NCBI GenBank assembly: GCA_017354375.1
Contig: JAFMRC010000011.1
Span: forward strand, 1 to 36,364
Source of the DNA: Nocardiopsaceae bacterium
GTDB taxonomy: Bacteria > Actinomycetota > Actinomycetes > Streptosporangiales > Streptosporangiaceae
DNA: 36,364 nucleotides
Reading direction: 5' to 3'
Part shown: one piece after another, positions 6,455 to 14,292 of the stretch
How the letters are laid out: every line of letters begins with the position of its first letter
How positions within the stretch are numbered: position 1 is the first letter of the stretch
Position numbers and translations under genes: made by a program
Notes under the pieces: model-generated
What the model was told of the DNA's origin: nothing
The model's database searches: none
The model's input: the letters and a program-made list of their open reading frames with translations, nothing else

Positions 6455-8377
6455 ATGAGTGACCTGGCCAGGGGGACGCGCGCTACGTCGTCGGCATCGG
6501 GGAGGAGCCCGTTCCCACCGATCGCCGATTACGGTTTCCTGTCCGATTGCGAGGTGTCGGCTCTCGTGGCGCCGGACGGCAACGTGGAGTGGATGTGCCT
6601 GCCCCGGATGGACGGCCCGAGCGTGTTCGCCGCGATGCTGGACCGGGGGGCCGGGCGGTTCCGGCTCGGGCCGGCGGAGGCGACGGTCCCGTCGGGCCGC
6701 CGGTACCTGCCAGGAACGATGGTGCTTGAGACCACGTGGGCGACCCCGACGGGCTGGGCGGTGGTCCGTGACGTGCTGCTCGTGGGACCGTGGCGGCACG
6801 GCTCGGCCAGGTCACAGGCGCACCTTCGGGCGCCGGCCGATCACAGCGCCGAGCGGGTGCTGCTGCGGACGGTCCGGTGCCTGCAGGGAGCGGTTGACTT
6901 CCTGCTGGAGTGCGAGCCCGCGTTCGACTACGGCCGCCAGCGCGGCGCCTGGCGCTACACGGCGAGCGGCTACGGGGAGGCCGAGGCCCTGGCCGGCACG
7001 GAGCCGATGTTCAGGCTCACCACCGACCTGAACATGGGATTCGAGGGACCGAAGGCGATCGCCCGGCGGCGGTTGCGGGCCGGGGAGAACGCCTTCTGCG
7101 CGCTATCGTGGCAGGACGGGATCCCGCCGGGGAACTTCGCCGAGGCACGCCAGCGGCTGGCGCGCACGGCGGATTTCTGGCACGAGTGGCTCGGCCGGGG
7201 CACGTTCCCGGATCACCCCTGGCGGCAGTACCTGGAGCGATCGGCGCTGACGCTCAAGGGCCTGACCTACGCGCCCACGGGCGCGCTGCTGGCGGCAGCG
7301 ACGACGTCGCTGCCGGAAACGCCGGGCGGAGAGCGCAACTTCGACTACCGCTACACGTGGCTTCGCGACGCGACGTTCATGCTCTGGGGCCTGTACACGC
7401 TGGGCCTGGACCGGGAAGCCAACGACTTCTTCTACTTCATCACCGATCTCGCCGAGCAGGATACGGACCTGCAGATCATGTACGGGATCGGCGGTGAGCG
7501 CGACCTGACCGAGCAGATCCTTGAGCACCTGTCCGGTTACGACGGCGCCCGTCCGGTCCGCATCGGCAACGGCGCCTGGAACCAGCGCCAGCACGACGTG
7601 TGGGGCGTCCTGCTGGATTCGGTCTACCTGCACACCCGCTCCCGTGACCGGCTGGACGAGCGCCGGTGGCCGATGCTCGCGGGCCAGGTCGAGGCCGCGA
7701 TCGCGCACTGGCGGGAGCCCGACCAGGGACTGTGGGAGGTCCGCGGCCCGGCCCGGCACTTCACCGCCTCCAAGGTGCTGTGCTGGGTGGCCGCCGACCG
7801 CGGCGCGAAACTGGCCCTGCTCCGCGGCGACCAGGAACATGCCACCGCATGGCGCGCGGCAGCCGATGAGATCCACGCCGACGTCTGCGCCCGCGGCACC
7901 GATGACCGGGGGGTGTTCTGCCAGCACTACGAGACCACCGCGCTGGACGCCTCGGCGCTGCTGATTCCCCTGGTCGGGTTCCTGCCCCCGGCGGACAAGC
8001 GGGTGCGCTCGACCGTGCTGGCCATCGCGGACGAGCTCACCACCGACGACCTGGTCTTGCGCTACCGGGTGGAGGAAACCGACGACGGCTTCAGCGGCGA
8101 GGAGGGAACGTTCACCATCTGCTCGTTCTGGCTGGTCTCCGCGCTGACGGAGATCGGGGAACTGGACCGCGCGCGTGCGCTATGCGAGAAGCTGCTCTCC
8201 TACGCCAGCCCCCTGCTGCTGTACGCGGAGGAGATCGACCCGCACTCCACGGGGCACCTCGGCAACTTCCCGCAGGCCTTCTCCCACCTCGCCTTGATCA
8301 ACGCCCTCATGCACCTGATCCGCGAAGACGAGCGTCGCAGCGTGAGCGCGATCCCCGCCTCGGCCCTGGACCCCTAG
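6455..8377 (+). CDS. GH15-family glycoside hydrolase (glucoamylase/trehalase type)
   Basis: A 640-residue cytoplasmic protein; no signal peptide is visible. The N-terminus PPIADYGFLSDCEVSALV followed by GNVEWMCLPRMD is the usual start of bacterial GH15 enzymes. The (alpha/alpha)6 barrel begins near residue 265 and contains ERNFDYRYTWLRDATF (about 293-308). The likely general acid is E428 in GLWEVRG and the general base is E549/E550 in GEEGTFTICSFW. Family members hydrolyse alpha-glucosidic bonds (glucoamylase, isomaltose-type or actinobacterial trehalase); which one cannot be decided here. I chose the ATG at 6455 because GGAG lies 8 bases upstream; an in-frame ATG at 6425 lacks a ribosome site. 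Its TAG overlaps the stop of the convergent crotonase gene in a shared CTAG. Confidence 0.88.
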   Translation: MSDLARGTRATSSASGRSPFPPIADYGFLSDCEVSALVAPDGNVEWMCLPRMDGPSVFAAMLDRGAGRFRLGPAEATVPSGRRYLPGTMVLETTWATPTGWAVVRDVLLVGPWRHGSARSQAHLRAPADHSAERVLLRTVRCLQGAVDFLLECEPAFDYGRQRGAWRYTASGYGEAEALAGTEPMFRLTTDLNMGFEGPKAIARRRLRAGENAFCALSWQDGIPPGNFAEARQRLARTADFWHEWLGRGTFPDHPWRQYLERSALTLKGLTYAPTGALLAAATTSLPETPGGERNFDYRYTWLRDATFMLWGLYTLGLDREANDFFYFITDLAEQDTDLQIMYGIGGERDLTEQILEHLSGYDGARPVRIGNGAWNQRQHDVWGVLLDSVYLHTRSRDRLDERRWPMLAGQVEAAIAHWREPDQGLWEVRGPARHFTASKVLCWVAADRGAKLALLRGDQEHATAWRAAADEIHADVCARGTDDRGVFCQHYETTALDASALLIPLVGFLPPADKRVRSTVLAIADELTTDDLVLRYRVEETDDGFSGEEGTFTICSFWLVSALTEIGELDRARALCEKLLSYASPLLLYAEEIDPHSTGHLGNFPQAFSHLALINALMHLIREDERRSVSAIPASALDP

Positions 8378-9150
8378 CGGCCGCGCCATCGCGGCGAGCG
8401 CTTCTCGACGAAGGCCCGCGCGCCCTCGCGGAAATCCTCGCTTCCGTAACAGGCTTCGATGATGTCGTCGCCATCGGGCATCCTGGACTCGCGCAGCCGG
8501 CGCGCCTCCTCCTTGCTCGCCCACATGGTGAGCGGCGCGTGGCCGCTCAGCTGGTCACACAGCTCATGCAGGCGGGAGTCGAAGTCCTCCTGGGCCACCA
8601 CCTCGGTCACCAGGCCCGCCGTGAGCGCGTCGGCGGCGGGCATGAAGCCCGCCGTGTAGATGAGGTGCAGGGCACGGCCCCGTCCGACCAGGTCGGACAG
8701 CCGGGCGTAGGTCCGCATCGATACGCAGTTGCCGAGCGTGCGGGCGATCGGGAGGCCGAACTTCGACTCGGGCGTGCAGATGCGCATGTCACAGGCCGCG
8801 GCCAGGCCCAGCCCGCCGCCGACCGCGTATCCCCGCACGGCGGCGATCGTAGGCACGCGGAGGCGCTCCAGCCTGTCGAAGACGCGGTCGGTCCGCCGTT
8901 CATAGGCCAGGCCGTCCTCGGCGGTCGAGAAGTCGAGGAACTGGGTGATGTCCGTGCCCGCCACGAAGGCCCGGTCACCCGCGCCGCGCAACACCGCGAC
9001 CCGGACCGCATCGTCGGAGTCGATGCGGTCGCACGCATTGACCAGGCCCTCGTACATCTGCCACGTCATGGCGTTGCGCGCCCCGGGCCGGTTGAACGTG
9101 ATGGTGGCGATCGGCCCCCGCACGTCGACGAGCAGGTCGTTTTCGTTCAC
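8374..9150 (-). CDS. Crotonase-family protein (enoyl-CoA hydratase/isomerase-like)
   Basis: A 258-residue crotonase-fold protein. The oxyanion-hole regions are AFVAGTDITQF and GYAVGGGLGLAAACD, so CoA-thioester binding is expected. The two glutamates that activate water in true enoyl-CoA hydratases are absent: the usual PE position reads LPIAR and the second, in the following VGRGRALHL helix, is also replaced. The reaction is therefore probably not plain hydration; isomerisation, thioester hydrolysis, decarboxylation or carbon-carbon cleavage are all known in this superfamily. It is the last gene of Unit A, starting in a 4-base overlap with the CoA-transferase stop, which suggests that it processes the CoA ester made by its neighbour. 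Confidence 0.85.
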   Translation of the reverse strand: MNENDLLVDVRGPIATITFNRPGARNAMTWQMYEGLVNACDRIDSDDAVRVAVLRGAGDRAFVAGTDITQFLDFSTAEDGLAYERRTDRVFDRLERLRVPTIAAVRGYAVGGGLGLAAACDMRICTPESKFGLPIARTLGNCVSMRTYARLSDLVGRGRALHLIYTAGFMPAADALTAGLVTEVVAQEDFDSRLHELCDQLSGHAPLTMWASKEEARRLRESRMPDGDDIIEACYGSEDFREGARAFVEKRSPRWRGR

Positions 9151-10340
9151 GCGACCGCTCCCTGCTCGCGCAGCGCGACGATTTCCGTCGCCGAGTACCC
9201 GAGCCCGGCCAGTAGCTCATCGGTGTGCTCCCCGAGCAGCGGGGCCGGGCGCCGGATGCTGCCGGGGGTGTCGCTCATCTTCACGGGAATGCCGAGGCAG
9301 CGGATTTCGCCCTCGGAAGGATGCCGCATGGTGACGACCATATCGCGAGCTTGCGTATGGGGATCGGCGCAGGCTTGCTGGTAATCGTGGAGCGGCCCGC
9401 ACGGCACGCCGGCCGCGAGCACCGTGGCCACCCAGTCCTCGGTGTCCCGGTCCCCCAGGACTGACTCGAGCTCGACGGCCAGCGCGTCCCGCCTTTCCAT
9501 CCGGTCGGCGTTCGTGGTGAAACGAGGATCGGTGAGAAGATCCTCGCGGCCGAGTGCCCGGCAGAGACGTTCCCATTGCCGCGGATTGTTCGCTCCGAGC
9601 ACGATGTGCCCATCGCGCGTCCGCAGGGCCTGGTAGGGGGAGCTCATCCGGTGCGCCGAACCGAGCGGCCGCGGCACCCTGTCGGTCGACCACAGCTCGG
9701 CGGTCTCCCACACCGAGAGCGCGAGTCCAGCCTCATACAGCGAGGTGTCGATGTACTGGCCGCGTCCGGTGTGCTCCCGGGCGATGCACGCGGCCAGGAT
9801 GGCGACGGCGCAGAACAATCCCGCGGACATGTCGGTGACGGGGACGCCAGCCTTGGCTGGCTCGCCACCCGGCGCGCCAGTCACGCTCATGATGCCCGAC
9901 ATCGCCTGCGCGATGAGGTCGTAGCCAGGGCGGTCAGCGTAGGGCCCGGTCTGGCCGAAGCCGGATATCGATGCGTAGACCAGGCGGCCGTTGAGCTGGC
10001 TCAAGGTCTCGTAATCGACGCCTAGCCGGCTCGTAACGCCCGGCCGGAAGTTCTCGACGACGATGTCGGCTTCGCGCACCAGCTTGTAGAAGGCGTCACG
10101 GCCGGCATCCTGCTTCAGGTCGATCGCCAGGCTCTGCTTATTGCGGTTCACGGCGAGGAACGCCGAGCTCTCGCCGCCCGGCATCCGCTGGCCCATCGAC
10201 TGGCGGGTGTGGTCACCCGACCCGACAGGCTCCACCTTCACGACGCGGGCGCCGAGATCTCCGAGAAGCTGGCAGCAGAACGGTCCCGCCATGACTTGCG
10301 TCATGTCGATCACCGTCAGTTGCCCTAGTGCATGGGTCAT
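9147..10340 (-). CDS. Family III (CaiB/BaiF) CoA-transferase
   Basis: A 397-residue family III CoA-transferase, which moves CoA between carboxylic acids through an aspartyl-CoA intermediate. Typical features: VIDMTQVMAGPFCCQLLGDLGA, VVKVEP, NRNKQSLAIDLK, VENFRPG, ISGFGQTGPY and the catalytic aspartate D170 in PVTDMSAG, matching Asp169 of formyl-CoA transferase. It overlaps the upstream Tdh-like gene and the downstream crotonase gene by 4 bases each (ATGA), so the three are translationally coupled. The acid substrate is unknown; the neighbourhood suggests an acid produced from a sugar or polyol. A second, divergent copy opens Unit C. Confidence 0.9.
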   Translation of the reverse strand: MTHALGQLTVIDMTQVMAGPFCCQLLGDLGARVVKVEPVGSGDHTRQSMGQRMPGGESSAFLAVNRNKQSLAIDLKQDAGRDAFYKLVREADIVVENFRPGVTSRLGVDYETLSQLNGRLVYASISGFGQTGPYADRPGYDLIAQAMSGIMSVTGAPGGEPAKAGVPVTDMSAGLFCAVAILAACIAREHTGRGQYIDTSLYEAGLALSVWETAELWSTDRVPRPLGSAHRMSSPYQALRTRDGHIVLGANNPRQWERLCRALGREDLLTDPRFTTNADRMERRDALAVELESVLGDRDTEDWVATVLAAGVPCGPLHDYQQACADPHTQARDMVVTMRHPSEGEIRCLGIPVKMSDTPGSIRRPAPLLGEHTDELLAGLGYSATEIVALREQGAVA

Positions 10341-11398
10341 AGAGATGAATTCTTCCCGCCTGGATGAAGGATGATCTTTCCGGCCCCGGAACGCAGCAAC
10401 TCCATGGCCTTACCCACTTCCGAGAAGGCCAGCCGGTGGGTGACCAGCCAGCTTGGATCGATCCGCCCGCCGCTGACCAGGTCCAGGGCGAGATCCCAGG
10501 TGTCCCATACCCGCCGTCCGAAAATGCCCCGAAGCTCGACGCCCTTCTTGTTGATGTACCGGGCGACGTCGATGGGCGTCTCGCGGCCGGGGTGGCCAAC
10601 GGTCACGACCGTCCCCTCGCGGCGCACCGACTGAAGCAGCGGCGTCACCATCCCGTCGATGCCCGAGGCCTCGAAGGCCAGGTCGAAACCAGGCCGGCGC
10701 AGGCCCAGTTCCTCGCACCGGGCGGTCACGCCGCCGGCCCCCGGATCGATCCCGATGGCGCCGGCCTTCTCGGCCAGGCCGCGCCGGTAGGGGTTGAGCT
10801 CCACGCCAGCCAGCACGGACGCGCCGAGCGCGGACGCGAGATTGAGGATGAACAACCCGACCGGGCCACACCCGTTCACCAGCACGGAGGCGCCGGCCAC
10901 GCGCTGCAGCCCGGCCCGCTGCAGCGCGTGCACCGCGACCCCGAAGGGCTCCAGGAGGGCCGCGGTCTCCGGCGGAACGGATTCCGGCACGCCGACGCAC
11001 ACCGACTCGGGCACGCACGTGAAGTCCGCGAAGCCGCCGTCGTGATTGAAGCCGAGAACGCGGAGCCGTTCGCAGTTGTGCGCGTCGCCACGGCGGCACG
11101 TTCCGCAGGCGCCACAGAAGATATGACTCTCCAGCGCGACGCGATCACCGATGGCGACGCGCCTGACGTCCGCCCCCACCTCGGTAACGACGCCAGCCGT
11201 CTCATGGCCGGCGACCACCGGCAGCTCCGGCTCCATGGCCTGGGCCATGGCCGTCCACTCATAGAGCTCCATGTCGCTGCCGCAGATGGAGGTGGCCTCG
11301 ACCCGCACCACGACATCGCCGGTACCCGGGACGGGGTCGGGGATGCTTTCCGAGTAATCCAGTCCGCGGCCGGGGCTTGCCTTCACCACCGCGCGCAT
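10337..11398 (-). CDS. Zinc-dependent dehydrogenase, threonine/sorbitol dehydrogenase type
   Basis: A 353-residue medium-chain dehydrogenase. Catalytic zinc residues: C39 (SICGSD), H65-E66 (AGHETAG) and E150 (LLEPFGVAVHA). Structural zinc cysteines: C95, C98, C101 and C109. The Rossmann loop is NGCGPVG. The stretch GFNHDGGFADFTCVPE resembles L-threonine 3-dehydrogenase, but polyol and sugar-acid dehydrogenases share the pattern, and that is more likely here given the operon. The ATG at 11396-11398 has GAGGAGGAGG 5 bases upstream; the frame remains open to 11506 but the extension overlaps the previous gene. The spacing to the upstream COG4091 gene is 13 bases. Confidence 0.88.
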   Translation of the reverse strand: MRAVVKASPGRGLDYSESIPDPVPGTGDVVVRVEATSICGSDMELYEWTAMAQAMEPELPVVAGHETAGVVTEVGADVRRVAIGDRVALESHIFCGACGTCRRGDAHNCERLRVLGFNHDGGFADFTCVPESVCVGVPESVPPETAALLEPFGVAVHALQRAGLQRVAGASVLVNGCGPVGLFILNLASALGASVLAGVELNPYRRGLAEKAGAIGIDPGAGGVTARCEELGLRRPGFDLAFEASGIDGMVTPLLQSVRREGTVVTVGHPGRETPIDVARYINKKGVELRGIFGRRVWDTWDLALDLVSGGRIDPSWLVTHRLAFSEVGKAMELLRSGAGKIILHPGGKNSSL

Positions 11399-11411
11399 CG
11401 CGACCTCCTCC

Positions 11412-12719
11412 TCACGGGGAAGCGGGAAGTGCGGACTCCATCTCCTTCCGCACGAGCACTGCCTCGGCGTCCTCATCGACCTTGACGTCGCTCCAGCGGA
11501 TGACATCGCCGGTCTTGACCGGTGATGTCATCCGGACGTTGTTCGCCAGCCCGATGGGGAGCGCCCCCTGCCGCACGGAGTCGGCGGCGGGCATCAGCCG
11601 GCCCCAGACCGTGTAGCCGCCCTCGCCGTCGAGAACCTCGCCCGCGGCCATGTCGCGCTTGGCTACCGCGACGACATCCGAGCGGAATCCGGTCGGCGCG
11701 CCGGTCGCCTCGCCGCGCAGGGCGGCCGACGCGACGCTGATGCCGACCTCGAGCCCGATCAGGTGGTAGGGCCGGTACATGGCCGCGAAGCGCCCGCTGT
11801 CGTCGGTGGCCACCCCGTATTCGCCGAAACAGCGAGCGGTGTAGGCCGACGGCGCCTCGAACACGACGTAGACGCCGAACTGGATGTGGTCCGGCAGCAG
11901 GTCACCGTCTCGGGACAGGCTCGAGACCACCTCGACGGTCCCCGGATGGTGCAGCGTCCCGCCGTCGCCTCGGGGGCGGCATACCTGGGGAAGGGCGACC
12001 GCCCCGGCGGGCGGGAATCCCAGCCCGCCGGGCGCGGCCGTCAGCCCGGTGGCGTTGGAGACCGCGGCCATTTCGATGCCGGATTTCGTGCCGTCGATGA
12101 ATGAGTTGAACATCTTCGGGTTGTAGTCCCCGGTAGCGACCTGTTCCTCGGTATACCCGAAATTCGGCCACACGGTCTCCGGCGTGGAGGCGTGGAAGGA
12201 GGGCAGGTAGCGCGTCCCCTTGCCCGCGCAGACTACCGACAGGCCCGTCGCTCGCGCCCAGTCGACCATCTCGCAGATGATCGACGGCTGGTCTCCGTAC
12301 GCGAGGGAGTAGATGATTCCCGCTTCCCTCGCCTTGCGGGCGAGAAGAGGGCCAGCGAGCGCGTCGGCCTCCACGTTGACCATGACGACGTGCCGCCTGT
12401 GCCGGCAGCACGCCAGCGCGTGATGAATGCCGACGGCGGGATCGCCAGTCGCCTCGACGATGACCTCAACGTCCTCCGCCGCGATCAGTTCCTCTGAGTT
12501 GGTGTATATCCGGGGACGGCCGGACTCGGGCCATCCCGTACGCGTCAGGGCGGCACCGGCGCGCTCGGCGGACAGGTCGGCGATGCCGGCAACGCTGAGG
12601 CCGGTGGTTACCCGGGCCTGGGCCAGGAACATCGACCCGAACTTGCCGGCGCCGATCAGCCCGACCCCGACGGGGCGGCCGGCTTCGGCACGCTCAGACA
12701 GCAGGCGAGCGAGGTTCAC
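11412..12719 (-). CDS. COG4091/DRL-like NAD(P)-dependent oxidoreductase with SAF domain
   Basis: A 435-residue protein. Residues about 17-150 form a homoserine-dehydrogenase-like NAD(P)-binding domain (GVGLIGAGKFG, later IVEATGDPAVG and VVMVNVEADALAG). The middle carries YGDQPS and GTRYLPSFH, and residues about 350-413 form a SAF domain (AVAKRDMAAGEVLDGEGGYT). This is the COG4091 family, often annotated as predicted homoserine dehydrogenase; Brucella DRL, a DXP-reductoisomerase-like enzyme, belongs to it. By that analogy it could couple redox to carbon-skeleton rearrangement, the chemistry needed to convert an apionate-like acid to a 3-oxo-iso acid. That is inference. The start is GTG at 12717-12719 with AAGGAG upstream; the frame is open to 12890, inside the transporter gene. 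It lies 10 bases after the MFS gene. Confidence 0.85.
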   Translation of the reverse strand: MNLARLLSERAEAGRPVGVGLIGAGKFGSMFLAQARVTTGLSVAGIADLSAERAGAALTRTGWPESGRPRIYTNSEELIAAEDVEVIVEATGDPAVGIHHALACCRHRRHVVMVNVEADALAGPLLARKAREAGIIYSLAYGDQPSIICEMVDWARATGLSVVCAGKGTRYLPSFHASTPETVWPNFGYTEEQVATGDYNPKMFNSFIDGTKSGIEMAAVSNATGLTAAPGGLGFPPAGAVALPQVCRPRGDGGTLHHPGTVEVVSSLSRDGDLLPDHIQFGVYVVFEAPSAYTARCFGEYGVATDDSGRFAAMYRPYHLIGLEVGISVASAALRGEATGAPTGFRSDVVAVAKRDMAAGEVLDGEGGYTVWGRLMPAADSVRQGALPIGLANNVRMTSPVKTGDVIRWSDVKVDEDAEAVLVRKEMESALPASP

Positions 12720-12729
12720 GTCAGTCTCC

Positions 12730-14034
12730 TTATGTTCGCTGGGCTGGGATGGCGCTCGCCGGCTCGCTGGCCGGCGAGCGCCCGCGCACTCCGACGAGCG
12801 CGGTGCCCACGGCGCCGATGAGGAGCGCGATGCCGAGTATGTAGAACCCGTTCGACAGGTTGCCGCCGCCCGCGGCGAGGCCGACGACAATGGGGCCGAC
12901 GATGCCGCCGAAGTTGCCCATGAAGTTGATGAGGCCCATCGACGGGCCCGTCTGGTTCTTGGGTACCTGCGACGCCGCCCATGCCCACCAGGGGCCGAAA
13001 GCGGCGTAGATGCCGATGCCGGCGACCATGAGGAACACCATGTTCAGCCAGAGCCCATCGCCGATCCAGTGCTGGATCAGGAGCGCGACCCCGCCGATGG
13101 CCAGCGGGACGATCACCGACCAGGCCCGGTTGAACCCGGGCCGGTCGGAGATGCGGGCGTTGATGTACATGGACACGGCGGCCACAACGAAGGGAATCGC
13201 CGACAAGAGGCCGACCAGCCCGATCCCGTCCTGGGAAAGCTGGCTGATGAAGCTCGGGACCCACAGGCCAAAGGCGTACAGGCCGGAAACCCAGAGGAAG
13301 TAGATGACTCCGAGGATCCAGATCCGGGGATTCGCGAGAACCTCGGTGAACGATCCCCGCGGCTTGGCCCCAGTCGCCTGGTTGGCTTCGAGGTAGCGGC
13401 GTTCGGCCGCGCTGAGCATGCGGTCGGTCGATGGGTGCACCCCGACGATCAGGGCGAAGACGATGGCGAGCACGAAGGCGGGAATCCCCTGGAGGATGAA
13501 CATCGCGTGATAGCTCCAGGCCGCGATCATCACCCCGGCGATGGGGGACGCGACGACGGAGGAGAGGGGAAGCGCGATTTCGACGATATTCATCGCCCGC
13601 CCCTGCTCTCTATCGGGATACCAGTTCATGATCATGACGGTGAAGCTCGGCCACACGACCCCTTCGGCCAGCCCCATGAGCACCCGGACCGCGAGGAGCT
13701 GGTCGTAGGTGGTGACGAGGCCTGTGCCGATCGCTCCCACCCCCCAGACGACGAGGGCCGCGATGACCACGATCTTGGCGTTGATCCGCGATGCCGCCCA
13801 GCCGCCCGGTACCTGGGTGATGACGTAACCCCAGAAGAAGGCGGACAGGAGGACGCCCGTGGTCGCGCTGGACAGCCCTAGCCCCTTCTCCATGCTGGGC
13901 GCCGCGACGCTGATGTTCGTTCGGTCGATGTAGGCGACAAGGTAGATGAGAAACAGGAGCAGGCCGACCCGGTACCAACGGGCCCGTGGCACCGAGTCTC
14001 GCGTCCCTGGAGGACCGGATGTCGCAGTTGCCAT
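12730..14034 (-). CDS. MFS transporter, anion:cation symporter family
   Basis: A 434-residue, 12-helix major facilitator. The first helix reads LLLFLIYLVAYIDRTNISVA, the YxDRxN pattern typical of the anion:cation symporter group that imports sugar acids such as galactonate, glucarate and tartrate. Other features are GWAASRINAK after helix 2, VRVLMGLAEGVVWPS in helix 4 and a long central loop with RYLEANQ. It probably brings the acid substrate of this locus into the cell. It is the first gene of Unit A. The ATG at 14032-14034 has AGGGAGG 8 bases upstream; the upstream frame to 14187 crosses the promoter and operator and is not coding. Confidence 0.9.
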   Translation of the reverse strand: MATATSGPPGTRDSVPRARWYRVGLLLFLIYLVAYIDRTNISVAAPSMEKGLGLSSATTGVLLSAFFWGYVITQVPGGWAASRINAKIVVIAALVVWGVGAIGTGLVTTYDQLLAVRVLMGLAEGVVWPSFTVMIMNWYPDREQGRAMNIVEIALPLSSVVASPIAGVMIAAWSYHAMFILQGIPAFVLAIVFALIVGVHPSTDRMLSAAERRYLEANQATGAKPRGSFTEVLANPRIWILGVIYFLWVSGLYAFGLWVPSFISQLSQDGIGLVGLLSAIPFVVAAVSMYINARISDRPGFNRAWSVIVPLAIGGVALLIQHWIGDGLWLNMVFLMVAGIGIYAAFGPWWAWAASQVPKNQTGPSMGLINFMGNFGGIVGPIVVGLAAGGGNLSNGFYILGIALLIGAVGTALVGVRGRSPASEPASAIPAQRT

Positions 14035-14088
14035 GGTTTGCCTCCCTGCGGAGGGCGGAACTTGCCGCCATTCTGATCCGAACTTCTC

Positions 14089-14102
14089 TGTTCGAATGAA
14101 CA
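14089..14102. promoter_or_regulatory. Operator for Unit A, TGTTC-N4-GAACA
   Basis: TGTTCGAATGAACA: 5-base arms around GAAT. It is the exact reverse complement of the site at 14260-14273 and lies 15-28 bases downstream of the Unit A -10 element. The motif resembles the E. coli GlpR (DeoR family) operator core, ATGTTCG...CGAACAT, and a DeoR-family gene is the second gene of Unit B. Confidence 0.7.
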
Positions 14103-14116
14103 TGAAGGTTGTCCGG

Positions 14117-14145
14117 ATCGTATGGCGAAGGTTAACCCATGTCAA
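14117..14145 (-). promoter_or_regulatory. Near-consensus promoter of Unit A
   Basis: On the minus strand, TTGACA (14140-14145) and TACGAT (14117-14122) are separated by exactly 17 bases. Transcription would start near 14110 and run into the operator at 14089-14102, then the MFS gene. Confidence 0.7.
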
Positions 14146-14217
14146 TGGGTTTGTCCCAGGTGCGAGCGCCGAGCGAACTATGGGCACATGCCATATGACG
14201 TGCGGTTACACACCCCA

Positions 14218-14246
14218 TTGACCATCGTCGGTTCACGATCTAAAAT
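14218..14246 (+). promoter_or_regulatory. Near-consensus promoter of Unit B
   Basis: TTGACC (14218-14223) and TAAAAT (14241-14246) with a 17-base spacer. The predicted start near 14253 lies just before the operator at 14260-14273. A larger inverted repeat, GTTCGA at 14249-14254 and TCGAAC at 14267-14272, spans the start site. Confidence 0.7.
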
Positions 14247-14259
14247 ACGTTCGAGTAAC

Positions 14260-14273
14260 TGTTCATTCGAACA
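14260..14273. promoter_or_regulatory. Operator for Unit B, TGTTC-N4-GAACA
   Basis: TGTTCATTCGAACA, the exact reverse complement of the Unit A site. Both sites sit just downstream of their promoter, in mirror-image arrangement, which fits repression by the DeoR-family product of Unit B. Confidence 0.7.
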
Positions 14274-14292
14274 TTTTATGGCGGGACGTGGC

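Noticed and set aside
11412-12719. Genuine homoserine dehydrogenase of threonine biosynthesis
   Set aside because: It has a SAF domain instead of the usual catalytic and ACT domains and sits in a catabolic operon without biosynthetic partners.
12427-13881. Plus-strand open frame of 484 codons opposite the COG4091 and MFS genes
   Set aside because: Low-complexity Asp/Gly/His/Arg-rich translation without any domain; the minus strand has two well-supported genes.
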